Below are positions 1 through 8,724 of a DNA stretch of 64,000 nt, one piece after another. The stretch lies in the NCBI RefSeq assembly GCF_003382365.1, contig NZ_QTSU01000001.1, positions 1,426,001-1,490,000 on the forward strand, read 5' to 3'. Under the pieces are notes generated by a model. The model made no database searches. It was not told where the DNA came from and worked only from the letters and a program-made list of their open reading frames with translations. Position 1 is the first letter of the stretch, and each line of letters begins with the position of its first letter. Source of the stretch: Lysobacter silvisoli (lineage in GTDB: Bacteria; Pseudomonadota; Gammaproteobacteria; Xanthomonadales; Xanthomonadaceae). The position numbers and the translations under genes were made by a program.

Positions 1-65
1 CTGGCCAGGGCGCAGGCCAACAGTCTGCGCGTGGGCCGGCGGGTGGAACGAATGTACGGCTTCAT
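1..65 (-). CDS. Partial 5' end of a secreted or outer-membrane protein gene
   Basis: Only about 21 codons lie in the window; the gene runs off the left edge. The ATG at 65 is preceded by a purine-rich ribosome site (GGAGAGAGGG). The peptide starts MKPYIRSTRRPTRRLLACAL, with a basic n-region followed by a hydrophobic stretch as in a signal peptide. A LacI-type operator lies 39 bases upstream, and a lacI-family gene on the same strand precedes it. In Xanthomonadaceae this arrangement often belongs to a carbohydrate-linked TonB-dependent receptor, but that product is inference from context. Confidence 0.5.
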   Translation of the reverse strand, partial: MKPYIRSTRRPTRRLLACALA

Positions 66-103
66 ATGCTTTCCCTCTCTCCAAAGAAGCATTCGAGCTG
101 AGT

Positions 104-117
104 TGTAAACGGTTACA
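104..117. promoter_or_regulatory. LacI-family operator upstream of the left-edge gene
   Basis: TGTAAACGGTTACA is an almost perfect 14-base palindrome around a central CG, matching the general LacI/CcpA-type operator pattern (TGWAANCGNTNWCA). A very similar site lies before the adjacent lacI-family gene. It is the probable binding site of that regulator at the promoter of the left-edge gene. Confidence 0.6.
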
Positions 118-148
118 TCGACGCACAAAAAAAGGTCATGCCCGGCGC

Positions 149-1171
149 TCAGCGGCGTTCGGGCTCCGGCGCGCTGGAGGCGCGCTCGATCAATTCCGGA
201 CGCAGGGCCTCGCGTCCCTGGGCCTCGACCTCGGCCGTGTCGCCGGCGATCTGCGCCAGCAGCAGCCGTGCCGCGCGCGCGCCCAGTTCGGCGATATTGA
301 CCCGCATGGTGGTCAAGGTCGGGTGGACGTAGCGCGCGAGCGGGATATCGTCGAAGCCGGCCAGGGCGATATCGGCGGGCACGTTCACCCCGCCCTGCGC
401 GAACACGAACAAGCAACCCAAGGCCATCATGTCGTTGGCCGCGAACACGGCATCGGGCCGGTGCTTGGACGACAAGATTTCCAGACCGGCCTGATGACCG
501 GAGGCTTCGTCGAAGTCGCCCGGCAGCACCCACTCTTCGGCATCCGGCAACAGGCGCTGCAGCGCATCGCGATAGCCGCGCAGGCGCTCGTGCGCGTCGA
601 AGTTGTCGCTGGGGCCGGCGATGAAGGCGATGCGGCGGTGGCCCGAGGCCACCAGGTGCTCGACCATCGCCACCGCGCCGCCGTAGTTGTCCACATGCAG
701 CGAGGCGACGCCGGCGGTGGCGTGCTGGGTGTTGATCAGTACGGTGGGCAGCGTGGGCGCCAGCTCTTCAGCCAGCGGGCCGGGCGTGGCCACGAACGGC
801 GACATCACCAGCAGGCCGTCCACGCGCCCGCGCATCGCGCGCAGTGCGGCGCCCTGCTCTTCCGGATGGCCGTGGTAGCTCGACACCAGCAGGTGCAGTC
901 GGTGCTCGCGCGCCACCTGATCGATGCCGCGCACCAATTCGGAGAAGAACTCGCCGTGCAGGTCCGGCAGCACCACGCCCAGGGTCTGGGTGCGGCGGCT
1001 GCTGAGGCTGCGCGCCGCGGCGTGCGGCGTGTAGCGCAGCTCGTTGGCGGCGGCCAGCACCCGGCGACGGACCTCCTCGGCCACGTTGCCGTGTCCGTTC
1101 AAGGCCCGGGAGACGGTGGCCACCGATACCTGGGCCACGCGCGCCACGTCTTTGATGGTTACGCTGCTCAC
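149..1171 (-). CDS. LacI-family transcriptional regulator
   Basis: The 340-residue protein has the family's usual length. Residues 5-25 form the LacI helix-turn-helix (IKDVARVAQVSVATVSRALN), followed by the hinge region near 48-60 and a periplasmic-binding-protein-like sugar sensor from about residue 63. It should bind a palindromic operator as a dimer and release it on binding a sugar or sugar phosphate. Operator-like palindromes precede both this gene (1212-1225) and the gene downstream on the same strand (104-117), so autoregulation plus control of a neighbouring uptake gene is likely. The ligand cannot be read from the sequence. Confidence 0.92.
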   Translation of the reverse strand: MSSVTIKDVARVAQVSVATVSRALNGHGNVAEEVRRRVLAAANELRYTPHAAARSLSSRRTQTLGVVLPDLHGEFFSELVRGIDQVAREHRLHLLVSSYHGHPEEQGAALRAMRGRVDGLLVMSPFVATPGPLAEELAPTLPTVLINTQHATAGVASLHVDNYGGAVAMVEHLVASGHRRIAFIAGPSDNFDAHERLRGYRDALQRLLPDAEEWVLPGDFDEASGHQAGLEILSSKHRPDAVFAANDMMALGCLFVFAQGGVNVPADIALAGFDDIPLARYVHPTLTTMRVNIAELGARAARLLLAQIAGDTAEVEAQGREALRPELIERASSAPEPERR

Positions 1172-1211
1172 GTCCTCGACCGCCCCTCCGCGGTTGGGAT
1201 GCCTGAACGAC

Positions 1212-1225
1212 TGTAAACGTTTTCA
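1212..1225. promoter_or_regulatory. LacI-family operator upstream of the lacI-type gene
   Basis: TGTAAACGTTTTCA fits the LacI/CcpA-class operator pattern and lies 41 bases before the regulator's ATG, a position suited to autorepression. It shares TGTAAACG with the site at 104-117. Confidence 0.6.
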
Positions 1226-1420
1226 ATCGGCGATGTAAAGTTGCCGTTATGAGCGCGACACAACCGGGTCATGTTGCATGGCAACAGATTCGAGCGCCTG
1301 GGTATCCCCGAATTGTGGCCGATTTGGAAGCGACTGTTGCGGGCGCTGGCGGGATTCTCGTCGGGCGCTGCGATAACCGCATCGCAATCCGATCAGAAAT
1401 CCCGCACCGGCGTAGCCGCC

Positions 1421-1708
1421 CTACTCCCCAGGCGCCCTGGCCTTGATCGCCAACGCATGAATATCCGTAGTCATCAACTCCCCCACCGCCGCATACACCG
1501 CGCGGTGCCGCGCGATCGGGTTCAAGCCGGCGAAGGCCGCGCTGACGATGTCGACGTTGAAGTGCCCGCGGCCGTCGCGGGCGCCTTCGTGACCGGCGTG
1601 GCGGTGGCTGTCGTCCACCACCTCCAGCGATAGCGGCGCCAGCGCGGCTTCCAGGGCGGCGCGAATGGCGGCCACGCGCTGCTCGCGCGGCAGCGGGCCG
1701 GCGCTCAC
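1421..1708 (-). CDS. bolA: BolA family protein
   Basis: A 95-residue BolA/IbaG-type protein, normal for the family. The C-terminal half has the BolA core: a VSAAFAG segment, the RHRAVY motif and the closing [13 protein letters not shown]. The conserved histidine that can bind Fe-S clusters with monothiol glutaredoxins lies in the RHR stretch. The start is taken as the GTG at 1708, which overlaps the stop codon of the upstream YciI gene as GTGA and indicates translational coupling. A longer in-frame reading exists but runs through the YciI gene in a non-coding frame. Confidence 0.88.
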   Translation of the reverse strand: MSAGPLPREQRVAAIRAALEAALAPLSLEVVDDSHRHAGHEGARDGRGHFNVDIVSAAFAGLNPIARHRAVYAAVGELMTTDIHALAIKARAPGE

Positions 1709-2004
1709 GGCAGCACCCGCTTGAACGGGCGCACGTCCACGCGCGTGTAGACGCCGGCGGCCACGTAGGGGTCGGCGTCGGCCCAGGCGCGGGCGGCGTC
1801 CAGCGATTCGAATTCGGCCACGATCAGGCTGCCGCTGAAGCCGGCCGGGCCCGGGTCTTCGGCGTCGATCGCAGGGCACGGGCCGGCCAGCATCAGGCGG
1901 CCTTCGTCGCGCAGCGCGTGCAGGCGCGCCAGGTGGGCCGGACGCGCCGCCAGGCGCTGGGGCAGCACGTCGCTGCCGTCATAACCTTCGATGAGATACC
2001 ACAT
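1705..2004 (-). CDS. YciI family protein
   Basis: A 99-residue YciI-like protein (ferredoxin-fold alpha+beta barrel). It opens with the typical [12 protein letters not shown] strand and has the conserved RPAHLARL helix and the ADADPY motif near the end, where the Asp/His pair of the putative active site sits. The biochemical role of most YciI proteins is unknown. The ATG at 2004 begins the domain exactly; a TTG at 2025 is an alternative start. It is coupled to bolA by a GTGA overlap, a pairing also common in other gammaproteobacteria. Confidence 0.85.
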   Translation of the reverse strand: MWYLIEGYDGSDVLPQRLAARPAHLARLHALRDEGRLMLAGPCPAIDAEDPGPAGFSGSLIVAEFESLDAARAWADADPYVAAGVYTRVDVRPFKRVLP

Positions 2005-2192
2005 GTGATTCCGATCAACCTCCAAGCGTGATGCGGCGTTCTGGGTTCAGCAAAACGGGGGGAATCCCGATTGCACCGCCGCGGCGAAGCGCGCCCTATG
2101 CGCAAGTCCCGCACAGGGGAATGTGCAAGGACGGGACATCTGCATCCGACATCGTTGGCGGCTGCGGCCGCCGTCTACTCAGGAGGAGTGAC

Positions 2193-3440
2193 ATGAAGTC
2201 GAACAACGTGAAGGCCCTCGCAGCGATCGTGGGCATGATACTCGCAGGTTCCGCGGCCGCCGCCGGCAAGCCGCTGGTCTCCGCCACCGACACCCTGGCC
2301 AAGGCCGCCAACGAACCGGCGCTGGAGTCGCTGCTGTCCAGCGCGTCGACCGCGCAGGTGCGTCTGGTCCAGGTCGACGCCAGCGCGGTGGACGAGGCGC
2401 AGATCGAGATCGAGCTGGACGGCCGCGTGCTGACCGCCAACCGCAACAAGGTCGAGCGCGCCGAGACCGGCGAGACCGTGTGGTACGGCAACTTCGGCCC
2501 CAAGGTCAGCGCCAAGACGCGTTCGGGCATCGACCCGCTGAACTCGGCGATCCTGGTGCGCAGCGGCGACACCGTGACCGGCACCCTGCGCAGCGGCGGC
2601 AAGCTCTACCGCGTGCGCCCGCTGCCCGGCGGCGAGCATGCCATCGTCGAGGTCGACGAGAGCCGGCTGCCGCAGGATCACCCGCACGACTACAACCGCC
2701 TGCCCACCCTGCGCATGGCCGCGCCGGCCGAAGACGGCAAGGTCGGCGCGCTGGGCATTCCGCCCGGCCCCACCGCGACCATCCGGGTGATGGTGGTGGC
2801 GACCAACCAGGCGGTGAGCGGCTACGGCGGCAACATGCAGTCGCTGATCCAGCTGGCGGTGGCCGAGTCCAACCAGGGCTACATCAACTCCAACGTGGGC
2901 ATCAACCTGGTCCTGGCCAGTTACAGCACCACCACCTACACCGAGTCGGGCAACTTCAGCACCGACCTGGCGCGCTTCCGCGGCACCAGCGACGGCTACA
3001 TGGACAACATCCACACCATCCGCAACAACACCGCGGCGGACGTGGGCGTGATCGTGCTGAACAACAGCTCGTATTGCGGGCTGGCCTCGGGCATCGGCTC
3101 CACCGCGGCCACGGCCTTCGCCTCGGTGTACTGGGACTGCGCCACGGGCTACTACAGCTTCGCCCACGAGATCGGCCACCTGCAGAGCGCGCGCCACGAT
3201 CCGGCCACCGATCCGTCGACCTCGCCCTACGCCTACGGCCACGGCTACCGCTGGCAGCCGGCCACCGGCGCGCGCTGGCGCACGATCATGGCCTACAACT
3301 GCAGCCCCAGCTGCACCCGACTGAACTACTGGTCCAACCCCAGCATCAGCTACGGCGGCGTGCCGATGGGCACGGCGACCCAGAGCGACAACCAGCGGGT
3401 GCTGGTGAATACCAAGGCGACGGTGGCGGGCTTCCGCTGA
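2193..3440 (+). CDS. Secreted reprolysin-like (M12B-type) zinc metalloprotease
   Basis: 415 residues, starting at the ATG behind a strong AGGAGGAG ribosome site. Residues 1-24 form a signal peptide (hydrophobic core AAIVGMILAGSAAAA). Residues about 25-185 look like a propeptide or N-terminal domain. The catalytic domain carries HEIGHLQSARHD at 325-336, which fits the metzincin zinc motif HExxHxxxxxHD, and a Met-turn at M366 (TIMAY). Cysteines at 295, 316, 370 and 374 could form disulfides. It is predicted to be exported and to degrade extracellular protein, in line with the lytic life style of Lysobacter. No dedicated secretion or inhibitor gene is adjacent. Confidence 0.9.
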   Translation: MKSNNVKALAAIVGMILAGSAAAAGKPLVSATDTLAKAANEPALESLLSSASTAQVRLVQVDASAVDEAQIEIELDGRVLTANRNKVERAETGETVWYGNFGPKVSAKTRSGIDPLNSAILVRSGDTVTGTLRSGGKLYRVRPLPGGEHAIVEVDESRLPQDHPHDYNRLPTLRMAAPAEDGKVGALGIPPGPTATIRVMVVATNQAVSGYGGNMQSLIQLAVAESNQGYINSNVGINLVLASYSTTTYTESGNFSTDLARFRGTSDGYMDNIHTIRNNTAADVGVIVLNNSSYCGLASGIGSTAATAFASVYWDCATGYYSFAHEIGHLQSARHDPATDPSTSPYAYGHGYRWQPATGARWRTIMAYNCSPSCTRLNYWSNPSISYGGVPMGTATQSDNQRVLVNTKATVAGFR

Positions 3441-3508
3441 GGTCGATCGGGCGGCGGCCGGGCGGAATCGCCAGGCTGTCGTCTGGGCCGCTCGCGGCCG
3501 GTTGCAGA

Positions 3509-3550
3509 GCGAATCCCCCTCAATCCCCTTTCCCAAAAGGGGGAAGCAGA
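3509..3550. repeat. Degenerate single copy of the C/G-run palindromic repeat
   Basis: Begins GCGAATCCCCCT, then CCCCTTTCCCAAAAGGGGGAAG, a half-copy of the element seen complete at 38545-38650 and 41211-41316. The rest of the 632-base gap 3441-4072 holds no convincing gene; it also contains a hairpin at 3613-3640. Confidence 0.6.
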
Positions 3551-3612
3551 TCCGCAGGGGGAGGCAAGACCGCTGGGGCCGGGTCCCTCTCCTCGGGCCG
3601 GCTCCGGTCTCG

Positions 3613-3640
3613 CTGAACGCCGTAAGGATGCGGCGTTCAG
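3613..3640. repeat. Perfect hairpin, 10-base arms
   Basis: CTGAACGCCG and CGGCGTTCAG flank the 8-base loop TAAGGATG. It lies about 170 bases after the metalloprotease gene. No T-run follows, so it is not a canonical intrinsic terminator; transcript stabilisation or a mobile palindrome are alternatives. Confidence 0.5.
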
Positions 3641-4072
3641 CCCCGCCGCCTGGGGATCGGCCGGTGCTGGACACTGCGGGCGCCAGCGCTTACCCTAGGC
3701 TTCAACGCCCCAAGGCCGGACGCATCGGCTCGTCGCGACAGGCTCCCCACACCGTCGCCACGGTTCCGCCCGCTGCACACCGCCGGCCCGCGCCCGCAAC
3801 CCTCTCGAACTTCGTCGCCCCGCTAGCGCGCGGCACGGGCCGAGCCGTTCGGGCCCTGCACCGACTTTAGTTTCGCCTCGCCCCGATCCAGGCCCGCCGG
3901 CGCCCGCCGCAGGTTGGCCGCAGTACCGCCCATGCGGTGCGGACCGTAGCGCGTGGAGTGGTAGCGCAGTTCCGTCGTCACCTGGCATCGCCGGCCGAGC
4001 GCTTCGCGCCCGCCCTGCGCCGCCTGCAGTGCCCACGGCCCGGAGGGGCCGGCTCAGCATGACCAACGAAGC

Positions 4073-5089
4073 ATGATCAACGAAAGCGTGTCCGACGAAG
4101 CGCAGCCCGACGAGTCCGCGCCCGACGAAGCCGCCGCGGCCCCGGCCGCCGGTGTCGAGCCCGCGCCGGCCGCTGCAGCGGACACCGCCGCGCAGACCGC
4201 GGACGAGGCGGCCGCCGGCAACGGCAACGGCCGCCCGCAGCAGCAGGAAATGCCGCTGGCGGTGATCCACGGCCAGCCGGTGCTGCAGATCCCGCAAGAC
4301 CTGTACATCCCGCCGGACGCGCTGGAAGTGATCCTGGAGGCCTTCGAAGGCCCGCTGGACCTGCTGCTGTACCTGATCCGCCGGCAGAACCTGGACATCC
4401 TCGACATCCCGGTGGCGGACATCACCCGCCAGTACGTCGAATACATCCAGGCCATGCACGAAATGCGCTTCGAGCTGGCCGCCGACTACCTGGTCATGGC
4501 CGCCATGCTGGCCGAGATCAAGTCGCGCATGCTGCTGCCGCGCGCGCCCAACGACGAAGGCGTGGAGGAAGACCCGCGCGCCGACCTGGTCCGGCGTTTG
4601 CAGGAGTACGAGCGCTTCAAGAAGGCGGCCGAGGACATCGACGCCCTGCCCCGCCAGGACCGCGACACCGCGCCGGTGCAGGCCTTCGTGCCCGACCGCG
4701 CCTCGATCCGCCTGCCGCCGCCGGTGGACCTGAAGGAAATGCTGCTGGCGCTGCACGACGTGTTCAAGCGCGCCGAGCTGTACACCCAGCACGCGATCAA
4801 GCGCGACGCGCTGAGCGTGCGCCAGCGCATGGGCGAGCTGCTCACGCGCATGGCCGATGGCGCGTTCCACCGCTTCGAGTCGCTGTTCACGGTGGAGGAA
4901 GGCCGGCTGGGCGTGGTGGTCACGTTCCTGGGCTTGCTGACCCTGGCCAAGGAGCAGCTGGTGGAAATCGTCCAGGAAGGCCCGCTGCAACCGATCTACG
5001 TGAAGTCGCTGGCGCTGATGAAGGACCCGGACGAGATCGAACTCAGCAGCGAGTTCGACGAAGCCGCCAACGACGATCCATCGGCCTGA
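4073..5089 (+). CDS. scpA: Segregation and condensation protein A (kleisin)
   Basis: 338 residues. The ScpA domain starts near residue 78 and contains the signature FEGPLDLLLYLIRRQNLDI, followed by the AADYLVMAAMLAEIKSRMLLP helix. ScpA bridges the SMC ATPase heads and, with ScpB, forms the condensin complex for chromosome folding and segregation. Residues 1-65 are an Ala/Asp/Glu/Pro-rich extension not found in short ScpA proteins and probably disordered. The ATG at 4073 is used because an ATG 14 bases earlier runs into a stop after five codons. scpB follows after 49 bases. Confidence 0.93.
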   Translation: MINESVSDEAQPDESAPDEAAAAPAAGVEPAPAAAADTAAQTADEAAAGNGNGRPQQQEMPLAVIHGQPVLQIPQDLYIPPDALEVILEAFEGPLDLLLYLIRRQNLDILDIPVADITRQYVEYIQAMHEMRFELAADYLVMAAMLAEIKSRMLLPRAPNDEGVEEDPRADLVRRLQEYERFKKAAEDIDALPRQDRDTAPVQAFVPDRASIRLPPPVDLKEMLLALHDVFKRAELYTQHAIKRDALSVRQRMGELLTRMADGAFHRFESLFTVEEGRLGVVVTFLGLLTLAKEQLVEIVQEGPLQPIYVKSLALMKDPDEIELSSEFDEAANDDPSA

Positions 5090-5138
5090 ACCGGCCGGCT
5101 TGGACGCTCCCCGAACCCGCAACCCGAACCCGGCTGCA

Positions 5139-6116
5139 ATGGACCAAACTTTCGTCACCCGCATCGTCGAAGCCGCGCTGCTCGCGGCCAACCAGCCGCT
5201 GACCCTGGCGCAGCTGCACTCGCTGTTCCCCGAGGACCAGCCGGCGCCGCCGGACAGCGTCGAGCAGGCGCTGGAAACCCTGCGCGAAGGCAGCCAGGGC
5301 CGCGGCGTGGAACTGGTGGAGCTGGCCTCCGGCTTCCGCTTCCAGGTCCAGGCCGACGTGCACCCCTGGGTGGCGCGCCTGTGGACCGAGCGCCAGACGC
5401 GCTACACCCGCGCCACCCTGGAAACCCTGGCGCTGATCGCCTACCGCCAGCCGATCACCCGCGGCGAGATCGAGCAGGTGCGCGGCGTGGCGGTGAACAG
5501 CAACATCATCAAGGCCCTGGAAGAGCGCGAGTGGATCCGCGTGGTCGGCCACCGCGACGTGCCCGGCAAGCCGGCGCTGTTCGGCACCACCAAGGCCTTC
5601 CTGGACTACTTCGGCCTCAAGCGCCTGGACGAGCTGCCGCCGCTGTCGGAACTCAAGGACATCGGCGAGCTGGAGCCGCAGCTGCAGTTCGACGGCCCGC
5701 CCGCGCCCAGCCAGATCGAGGCCGGCGGTGTGGCCGTGGCCGGCGAGGCGGCCGGGCAGGACGAACAGGCGCAGGCCGACGACGCGGGCGAGACCGCGCA
5801 GGCCGAAGGCGACGAAGCCGCGGACGCGGCCGATGCCGGCGCGGACGAGGTGAGCGACCTCGACGCCGACGAACAGGAATACGACGCAGGCGCCGCCGAC
5901 GAGGCCACCGACACCGCCGCCGCCGAAGGCGACGGCGACACCCCCGAATCCGTCCCGATGGACGACCCCGAAGCCGCGCCGGGCGAGCGCGCGGCGGACG
6001 CGAACGATCACGAGCAAGACCAACACGCCGTCGAGACGACGACCGGCGCTGTTGACAAGCACGTCTCGGAATCAGAGGCCGAGTCCGAACACGACCGGCC
6101 GGAGCAACAGAAATGA
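5139..6116 (+). CDS. scpB: Segregation and condensation protein B
   Basis: 325 residues from the ATG at 5139 (MDQTFVTRIVEAALLAANQP). The first about 185 residues form the two winged-helix domains of ScpB, including the TLETLALIAYRQPITRGEIE segment and the VRGV..NSNIIKALEEREWI region. ScpB dimers bind ScpA in the SMC-ScpAB complex. Residues about 200-325 are an extremely acidic Ala/Asp/Glu-rich tail, likely disordered. The stop overlaps the rluB start as ATGA. A TTG at 5100 would add 13 residues without family support. Confidence 0.92.
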   Translation: MDQTFVTRIVEAALLAANQPLTLAQLHSLFPEDQPAPPDSVEQALETLREGSQGRGVELVELASGFRFQVQADVHPWVARLWTERQTRYTRATLETLALIAYRQPITRGEIEQVRGVAVNSNIIKALEEREWIRVVGHRDVPGKPALFGTTKAFLDYFGLKRLDELPPLSELKDIGELEPQLQFDGPPAPSQIEAGGVAVAGEAAGQDEQAQADDAGETAQAEGDEAADAADAGADEVSDLDADEQEYDAGAADEATDTAAAEGDGDTPESVPMDDPEAAPGERAADANDHEQDQHAVETTTGAVDKHVSESEAESEHDRPEQQK

Positions 6117-7756
6117 GTGAAATCAAACCCCGCAAGCTGTCCCTGAAGCGCAGCGGCGGCGACGCCGCGGCCGAAGCGCCGCGCCTGGAAGAGCGCCTGC
6201 ACAAGGTGCTGGCGCAGGCCGGCCTGGGCTCGCGCCGCGCGCTGGAACAGCGCATCGCCGACGGCCTGGTCAAGGTCAACGGCGAAGTCGCCCAGATCGG
6301 CATGAGCATCAAAGGCGGCGACAAGATCGAGCTGGACGGCCGCAGTTTCGTCGCCAGCGCGCTGACCGAACCGGCGCGCGTGCTGATGTACAACAAGCCC
6401 GAAGGCGAAGTCACCACCCGCGAAGATCCCGAAGGCCGCCCGACCATCTTCGAGGCCCTGCCCGCGCTCAAGGGCGCGCGCTGGATCGCGATCGGCCGCC
6501 TGGACATCAACACCACCGGCCTGCTGCTGCTGACCACCGACGGCGAGCTGGCCAATGCGCTGATGCATCCGTCGTTCGAGGTCGAGCGCGAATACGTCTG
6601 CCGCGTGCGCGCGCCGGAAGGCCAGGACAAGGTTCCCGACAACCTCGTCGACCGCCTCGCCCGCGGCGTGGCCCTGGAAGACGGCCCGGCCAAGTTCGAC
6701 GAGATCGAGCGCATCGGCGGCAGCGATTCGCACGACTGGTTTCGGGTGGTGGTGAAGGAAGGCCGCAACCGCGAAGTGCGCCGCCTGTGGGAATCGCAGG
6801 GCTGCCAGGTCAGCCGCCTCAAGCGCATCCGCTACGGCACCGTGGCGCTGCCGCGCGAGCTGCTGCGCGGTCAGTCGCAGGAGCTGGCCTCGGACAAGGT
6901 CGAATCGCTGCGCACCGAGTTGGGCCTGGAAGACGGCACGCCTTCGGCGCTGACGCTGCAGCCGGTGATCGGCCAGCGCAAGGCCGCCAAGTCCACCGTG
7001 CACCTGTCCGGCGGCGAGCGCGCGCATGGCTACGTGGGCGGCCACAACACCGCCGACGAAGGCCGCGAGCTGCGCCGCTTCGATCACGTGCGCGAGGACC
7101 GCGGCGGCCGCGGCCGTGGCGGTCCGCGCAAGCACGGTGGCCTGACGGTCAGCGGCGAAGCCGCGGCCAAGCAGTCGCACAAGCCGTTCAAGCAGCGCAA
7201 GGACAAGGGTCCCAAGCCGCTGCCGGACGGCAACCCCGCCGCGTTCCGTACCTGGTACGTGCCCGACGGCGTGGACACCGGCCCCAGCGGCCACCGCAAT
7301 CCCGACAGCCGCGGCGGCAAGAAGCCCTACGGCGGCGGCAAGCCCGGCGGCCGTGCCGGCGCCGGCGGCGCGCGCGGTGCGGGCGGCGGCCAGGGCCAGG
7401 GTCGCGGCTTCGGCGGCGGTGGTGGCGGCGAGCGCAGCAGCGGCCCCTACGGCGAGCGCCGTGGCGGCGGTGGCGGCGCGGGTGCGGGCGGCGGCCAGTC
7501 GCAGGGCCAGCGCGCCTCGCGTCCCTACGGTCACCCCGGCAATGCGCCCTCGTTCCCGTCCGACCACGCCAACCCGGGCGGCTTCAATCCGTACGGCGAG
7601 CGTCCGCGCAGCCAGCCGCGCCCCGCAGGCGGCAAGCCCGGCGGCGGTAAGCCCGGCGGCAACCGCCCCGGCAACAACGCGCGTCCGCAGGGCCCGCGCC
7701 CGGGCGGCCCGCGCGGCGGCGGCCGCCCCGGCGGCGGTCGCGGTCCGCGCGGCTGA
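6113..7756 (+). CDS. rluB: 23S rRNA pseudouridine synthase RluB with Gly/Arg-rich tail
   Basis: 547 residues, much longer than E. coli RluB. An S4 RNA-binding domain spans about 24-75 (LEERLHKVLAQAGLGSRR), and the RsuA/RluB catalytic domain follows with the GRLD motif whose Asp131 is the expected nucleophile (GRLDINTTGLLLLTTDGE). RluB isomerises uridine 2605 (E. coli numbering) of 23S rRNA. From about residue 295 to the end the protein is a low-complexity Gly/Arg/Pro-rich region with many GGRGG-type repeats that could add non-specific RNA affinity. Translation is coupled to scpB by the ATGA overlap, and a strong terminator follows. Confidence 0.93.
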   Translation: MSEIKPRKLSLKRSGGDAAAEAPRLEERLHKVLAQAGLGSRRALEQRIADGLVKVNGEVAQIGMSIKGGDKIELDGRSFVASALTEPARVLMYNKPEGEVTTREDPEGRPTIFEALPALKGARWIAIGRLDINTTGLLLLTTDGELANALMHPSFEVEREYVCRVRAPEGQDKVPDNLVDRLARGVALEDGPAKFDEIERIGGSDSHDWFRVVVKEGRNREVRRLWESQGCQVSRLKRIRYGTVALPRELLRGQSQELASDKVESLRTELGLEDGTPSALTLQPVIGQRKAAKSTVHLSGGERAHGYVGGHNTADEGRELRRFDHVREDRGGRGRGGPRKHGGLTVSGEAAAKQSHKPFKQRKDKGPKPLPDGNPAAFRTWYVPDGVDTGPSGHRNPDSRGGKKPYGGGKPGGRAGAGGARGAGGGQGQGRGFGGGGGGERSSGPYGERRGGGGGAGAGGGQSQGQRASRPYGHPGNAPSFPSDHANPGGFNPYGERPRSQPRPAGGKPGGGKPGGNRPGNNARPQGPRPGGPRGGGRPGGGRGPRG

Positions 7757-7775
7757 GTTGCGGCCACAGGCAAGG

Positions 7776-7804
7776 AAGAAAAGGCGCTACGGCGCCTTTT
7801 CTTT
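7776..7804 (+). terminator. Intrinsic terminator after rluB
   Basis: The arms AAGAAAAGGCGC and GCGCCTTTTCTT flank the tetraloop TACG, and the 3' arm carries the T-run. It lies 20 bases after the rluB stop and closes the scpA-scpB-rluB transcript. Confidence 0.88.
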
Positions 7805-7862
7805 TGCGCGTGCCGCGCGGCGGCCCGCATACTTCGCGCGATCGATCGGCGCAGGGGGCCGG

Positions 7863-8627
7863 GTGTATACGCAAGCGGATTTCGTCGAACGCTTCCGCGC
7901 GCTCGAAGACTACGAACTGCTGGACAAGCTGGCCACGTCCGAACTCACCGAGGAAGCGCGCGCCGCGCTGCGCGCGGTGCTGCACGAACGCGGCGTGCCG
8001 GAAACCCAGCTGCCGGCGCTGCTCGTACAGGCCAAGAAGGACCGCTACCGCCGCAGCGGCGTGACCAACGACTGCGACCGCTGCGGCAAATCCTGCGGCG
8101 CGTCGGCCGTGGGCAACGGCGCTCAGACCTTCTGCAGCACGGCCTGCCGGCGGCTGACGGAGCTGATGGAAGCCGCCGCGGAATTCGACGACGATGACGT
8201 GCATCGGCACGCGCTGGTGCTGCAGCGCGGCGCCTGCCCGGGCTGCCTGCGTCAGGGCACGCCGATCGAGGTGCGCCGCTCCTACCACGTGTGGTCGGCG
8301 ATCTTCCTGACCCGCTGGGGCACCAGCCAGAAGGTCCGCTGCCGCCGCTGCGGCATCCGCAACAACCTGACCGACGCCGCGTTCTCGGCGACCCTGGGCT
8401 GGTGGGGCTTTCCGTTCGGGCTGCTGATGACGCCGGTGCAGATCCTGCGCAACCTGGGCGAGATGCTGATCAGCGATCGTCCGCGGCCGCCGTCGCGGGA
8501 GTTGCTGGAGCTCGCGCGCCTGGATCTGGGTCAGCAGGTGCTGCAGGGACAGGGCGTGGGCGGCGCGTTCAGGCCGGGCGCCGCCTTGGACGATGCGGCG
8601 CTGGCGTTGCCGGATTCGAGTCGGTGA
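7863..8627 (+). CDS. Uncharacterised Cys-rich (zinc-ribbon-like) protein with a hydrophobic segment
   Basis: 254 residues from a GTG start at 7863 with a GGGGG ribosome site 5-9 bases upstream. Not a family I can name. Visible features are a helical N-terminus (1-66) and four Cys pairs or clusters that look like two zinc ribbons: C71/C74 with C91/C95, and C125/C128 with C160/C163. A hydrophobic Trp/Phe/Gly-rich stretch at about 172-198 could be a membrane hairpin. The segment between the second Cys sets (SYHVWSAIFLTRWGTSQ) resembles membrane-associated zinc-ribbon proteins of unknown function. It stands alone after the rluB terminator. Confidence 0.72.
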   Translation: MYTQADFVERFRALEDYELLDKLATSELTEEARAALRAVLHERGVPETQLPALLVQAKKDRYRRSGVTNDCDRCGKSCGASAVGNGAQTFCSTACRRLTELMEAAAEFDDDDVHRHALVLQRGACPGCLRQGTPIEVRRSYHVWSAIFLTRWGTSQKVRCRRCGIRNNLTDAAFSATLGWWGFPFGLLMTPVQILRNLGEMLISDRPRPPSRELLELARLDLGQQVLQGQGVGGAFRPGAALDDAALALPDSSR

Positions 8628-8724
8628 TGTCGCGGCGATGACGGCTGGGTCCTAAGGCCTAATCTGCCGATGAAGTCGCAAGCGCCCGCGATACGCGCGC
8701 CCGCAGGTATCCGCGAGTAATCAC

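Noticed and set aside
323-1216. Long plus-strand open frame opposite the LacI-type gene
   Set aside because: It is antisense to a gene with a clear domain; its protein is His/Arg/Gly-rich with no family features, as expected from a GC-rich shadow frame.
1249-1446. Plus-strand 65-codon frame after the lacI promoter
   Set aside because: No ribosome site, no recognisable protein features, and it runs into the end of bolA.
2175-3674. 499-codon minus-strand frame over the metalloprotease
   Set aside because: Shadow of a protein with intact zinc motif and signal peptide on the other strand.
6008-7567. 519-codon minus-strand frame over rluB
   Set aside because: Ala/Gly/Val-rich antisense shadow of a well-supported gene.
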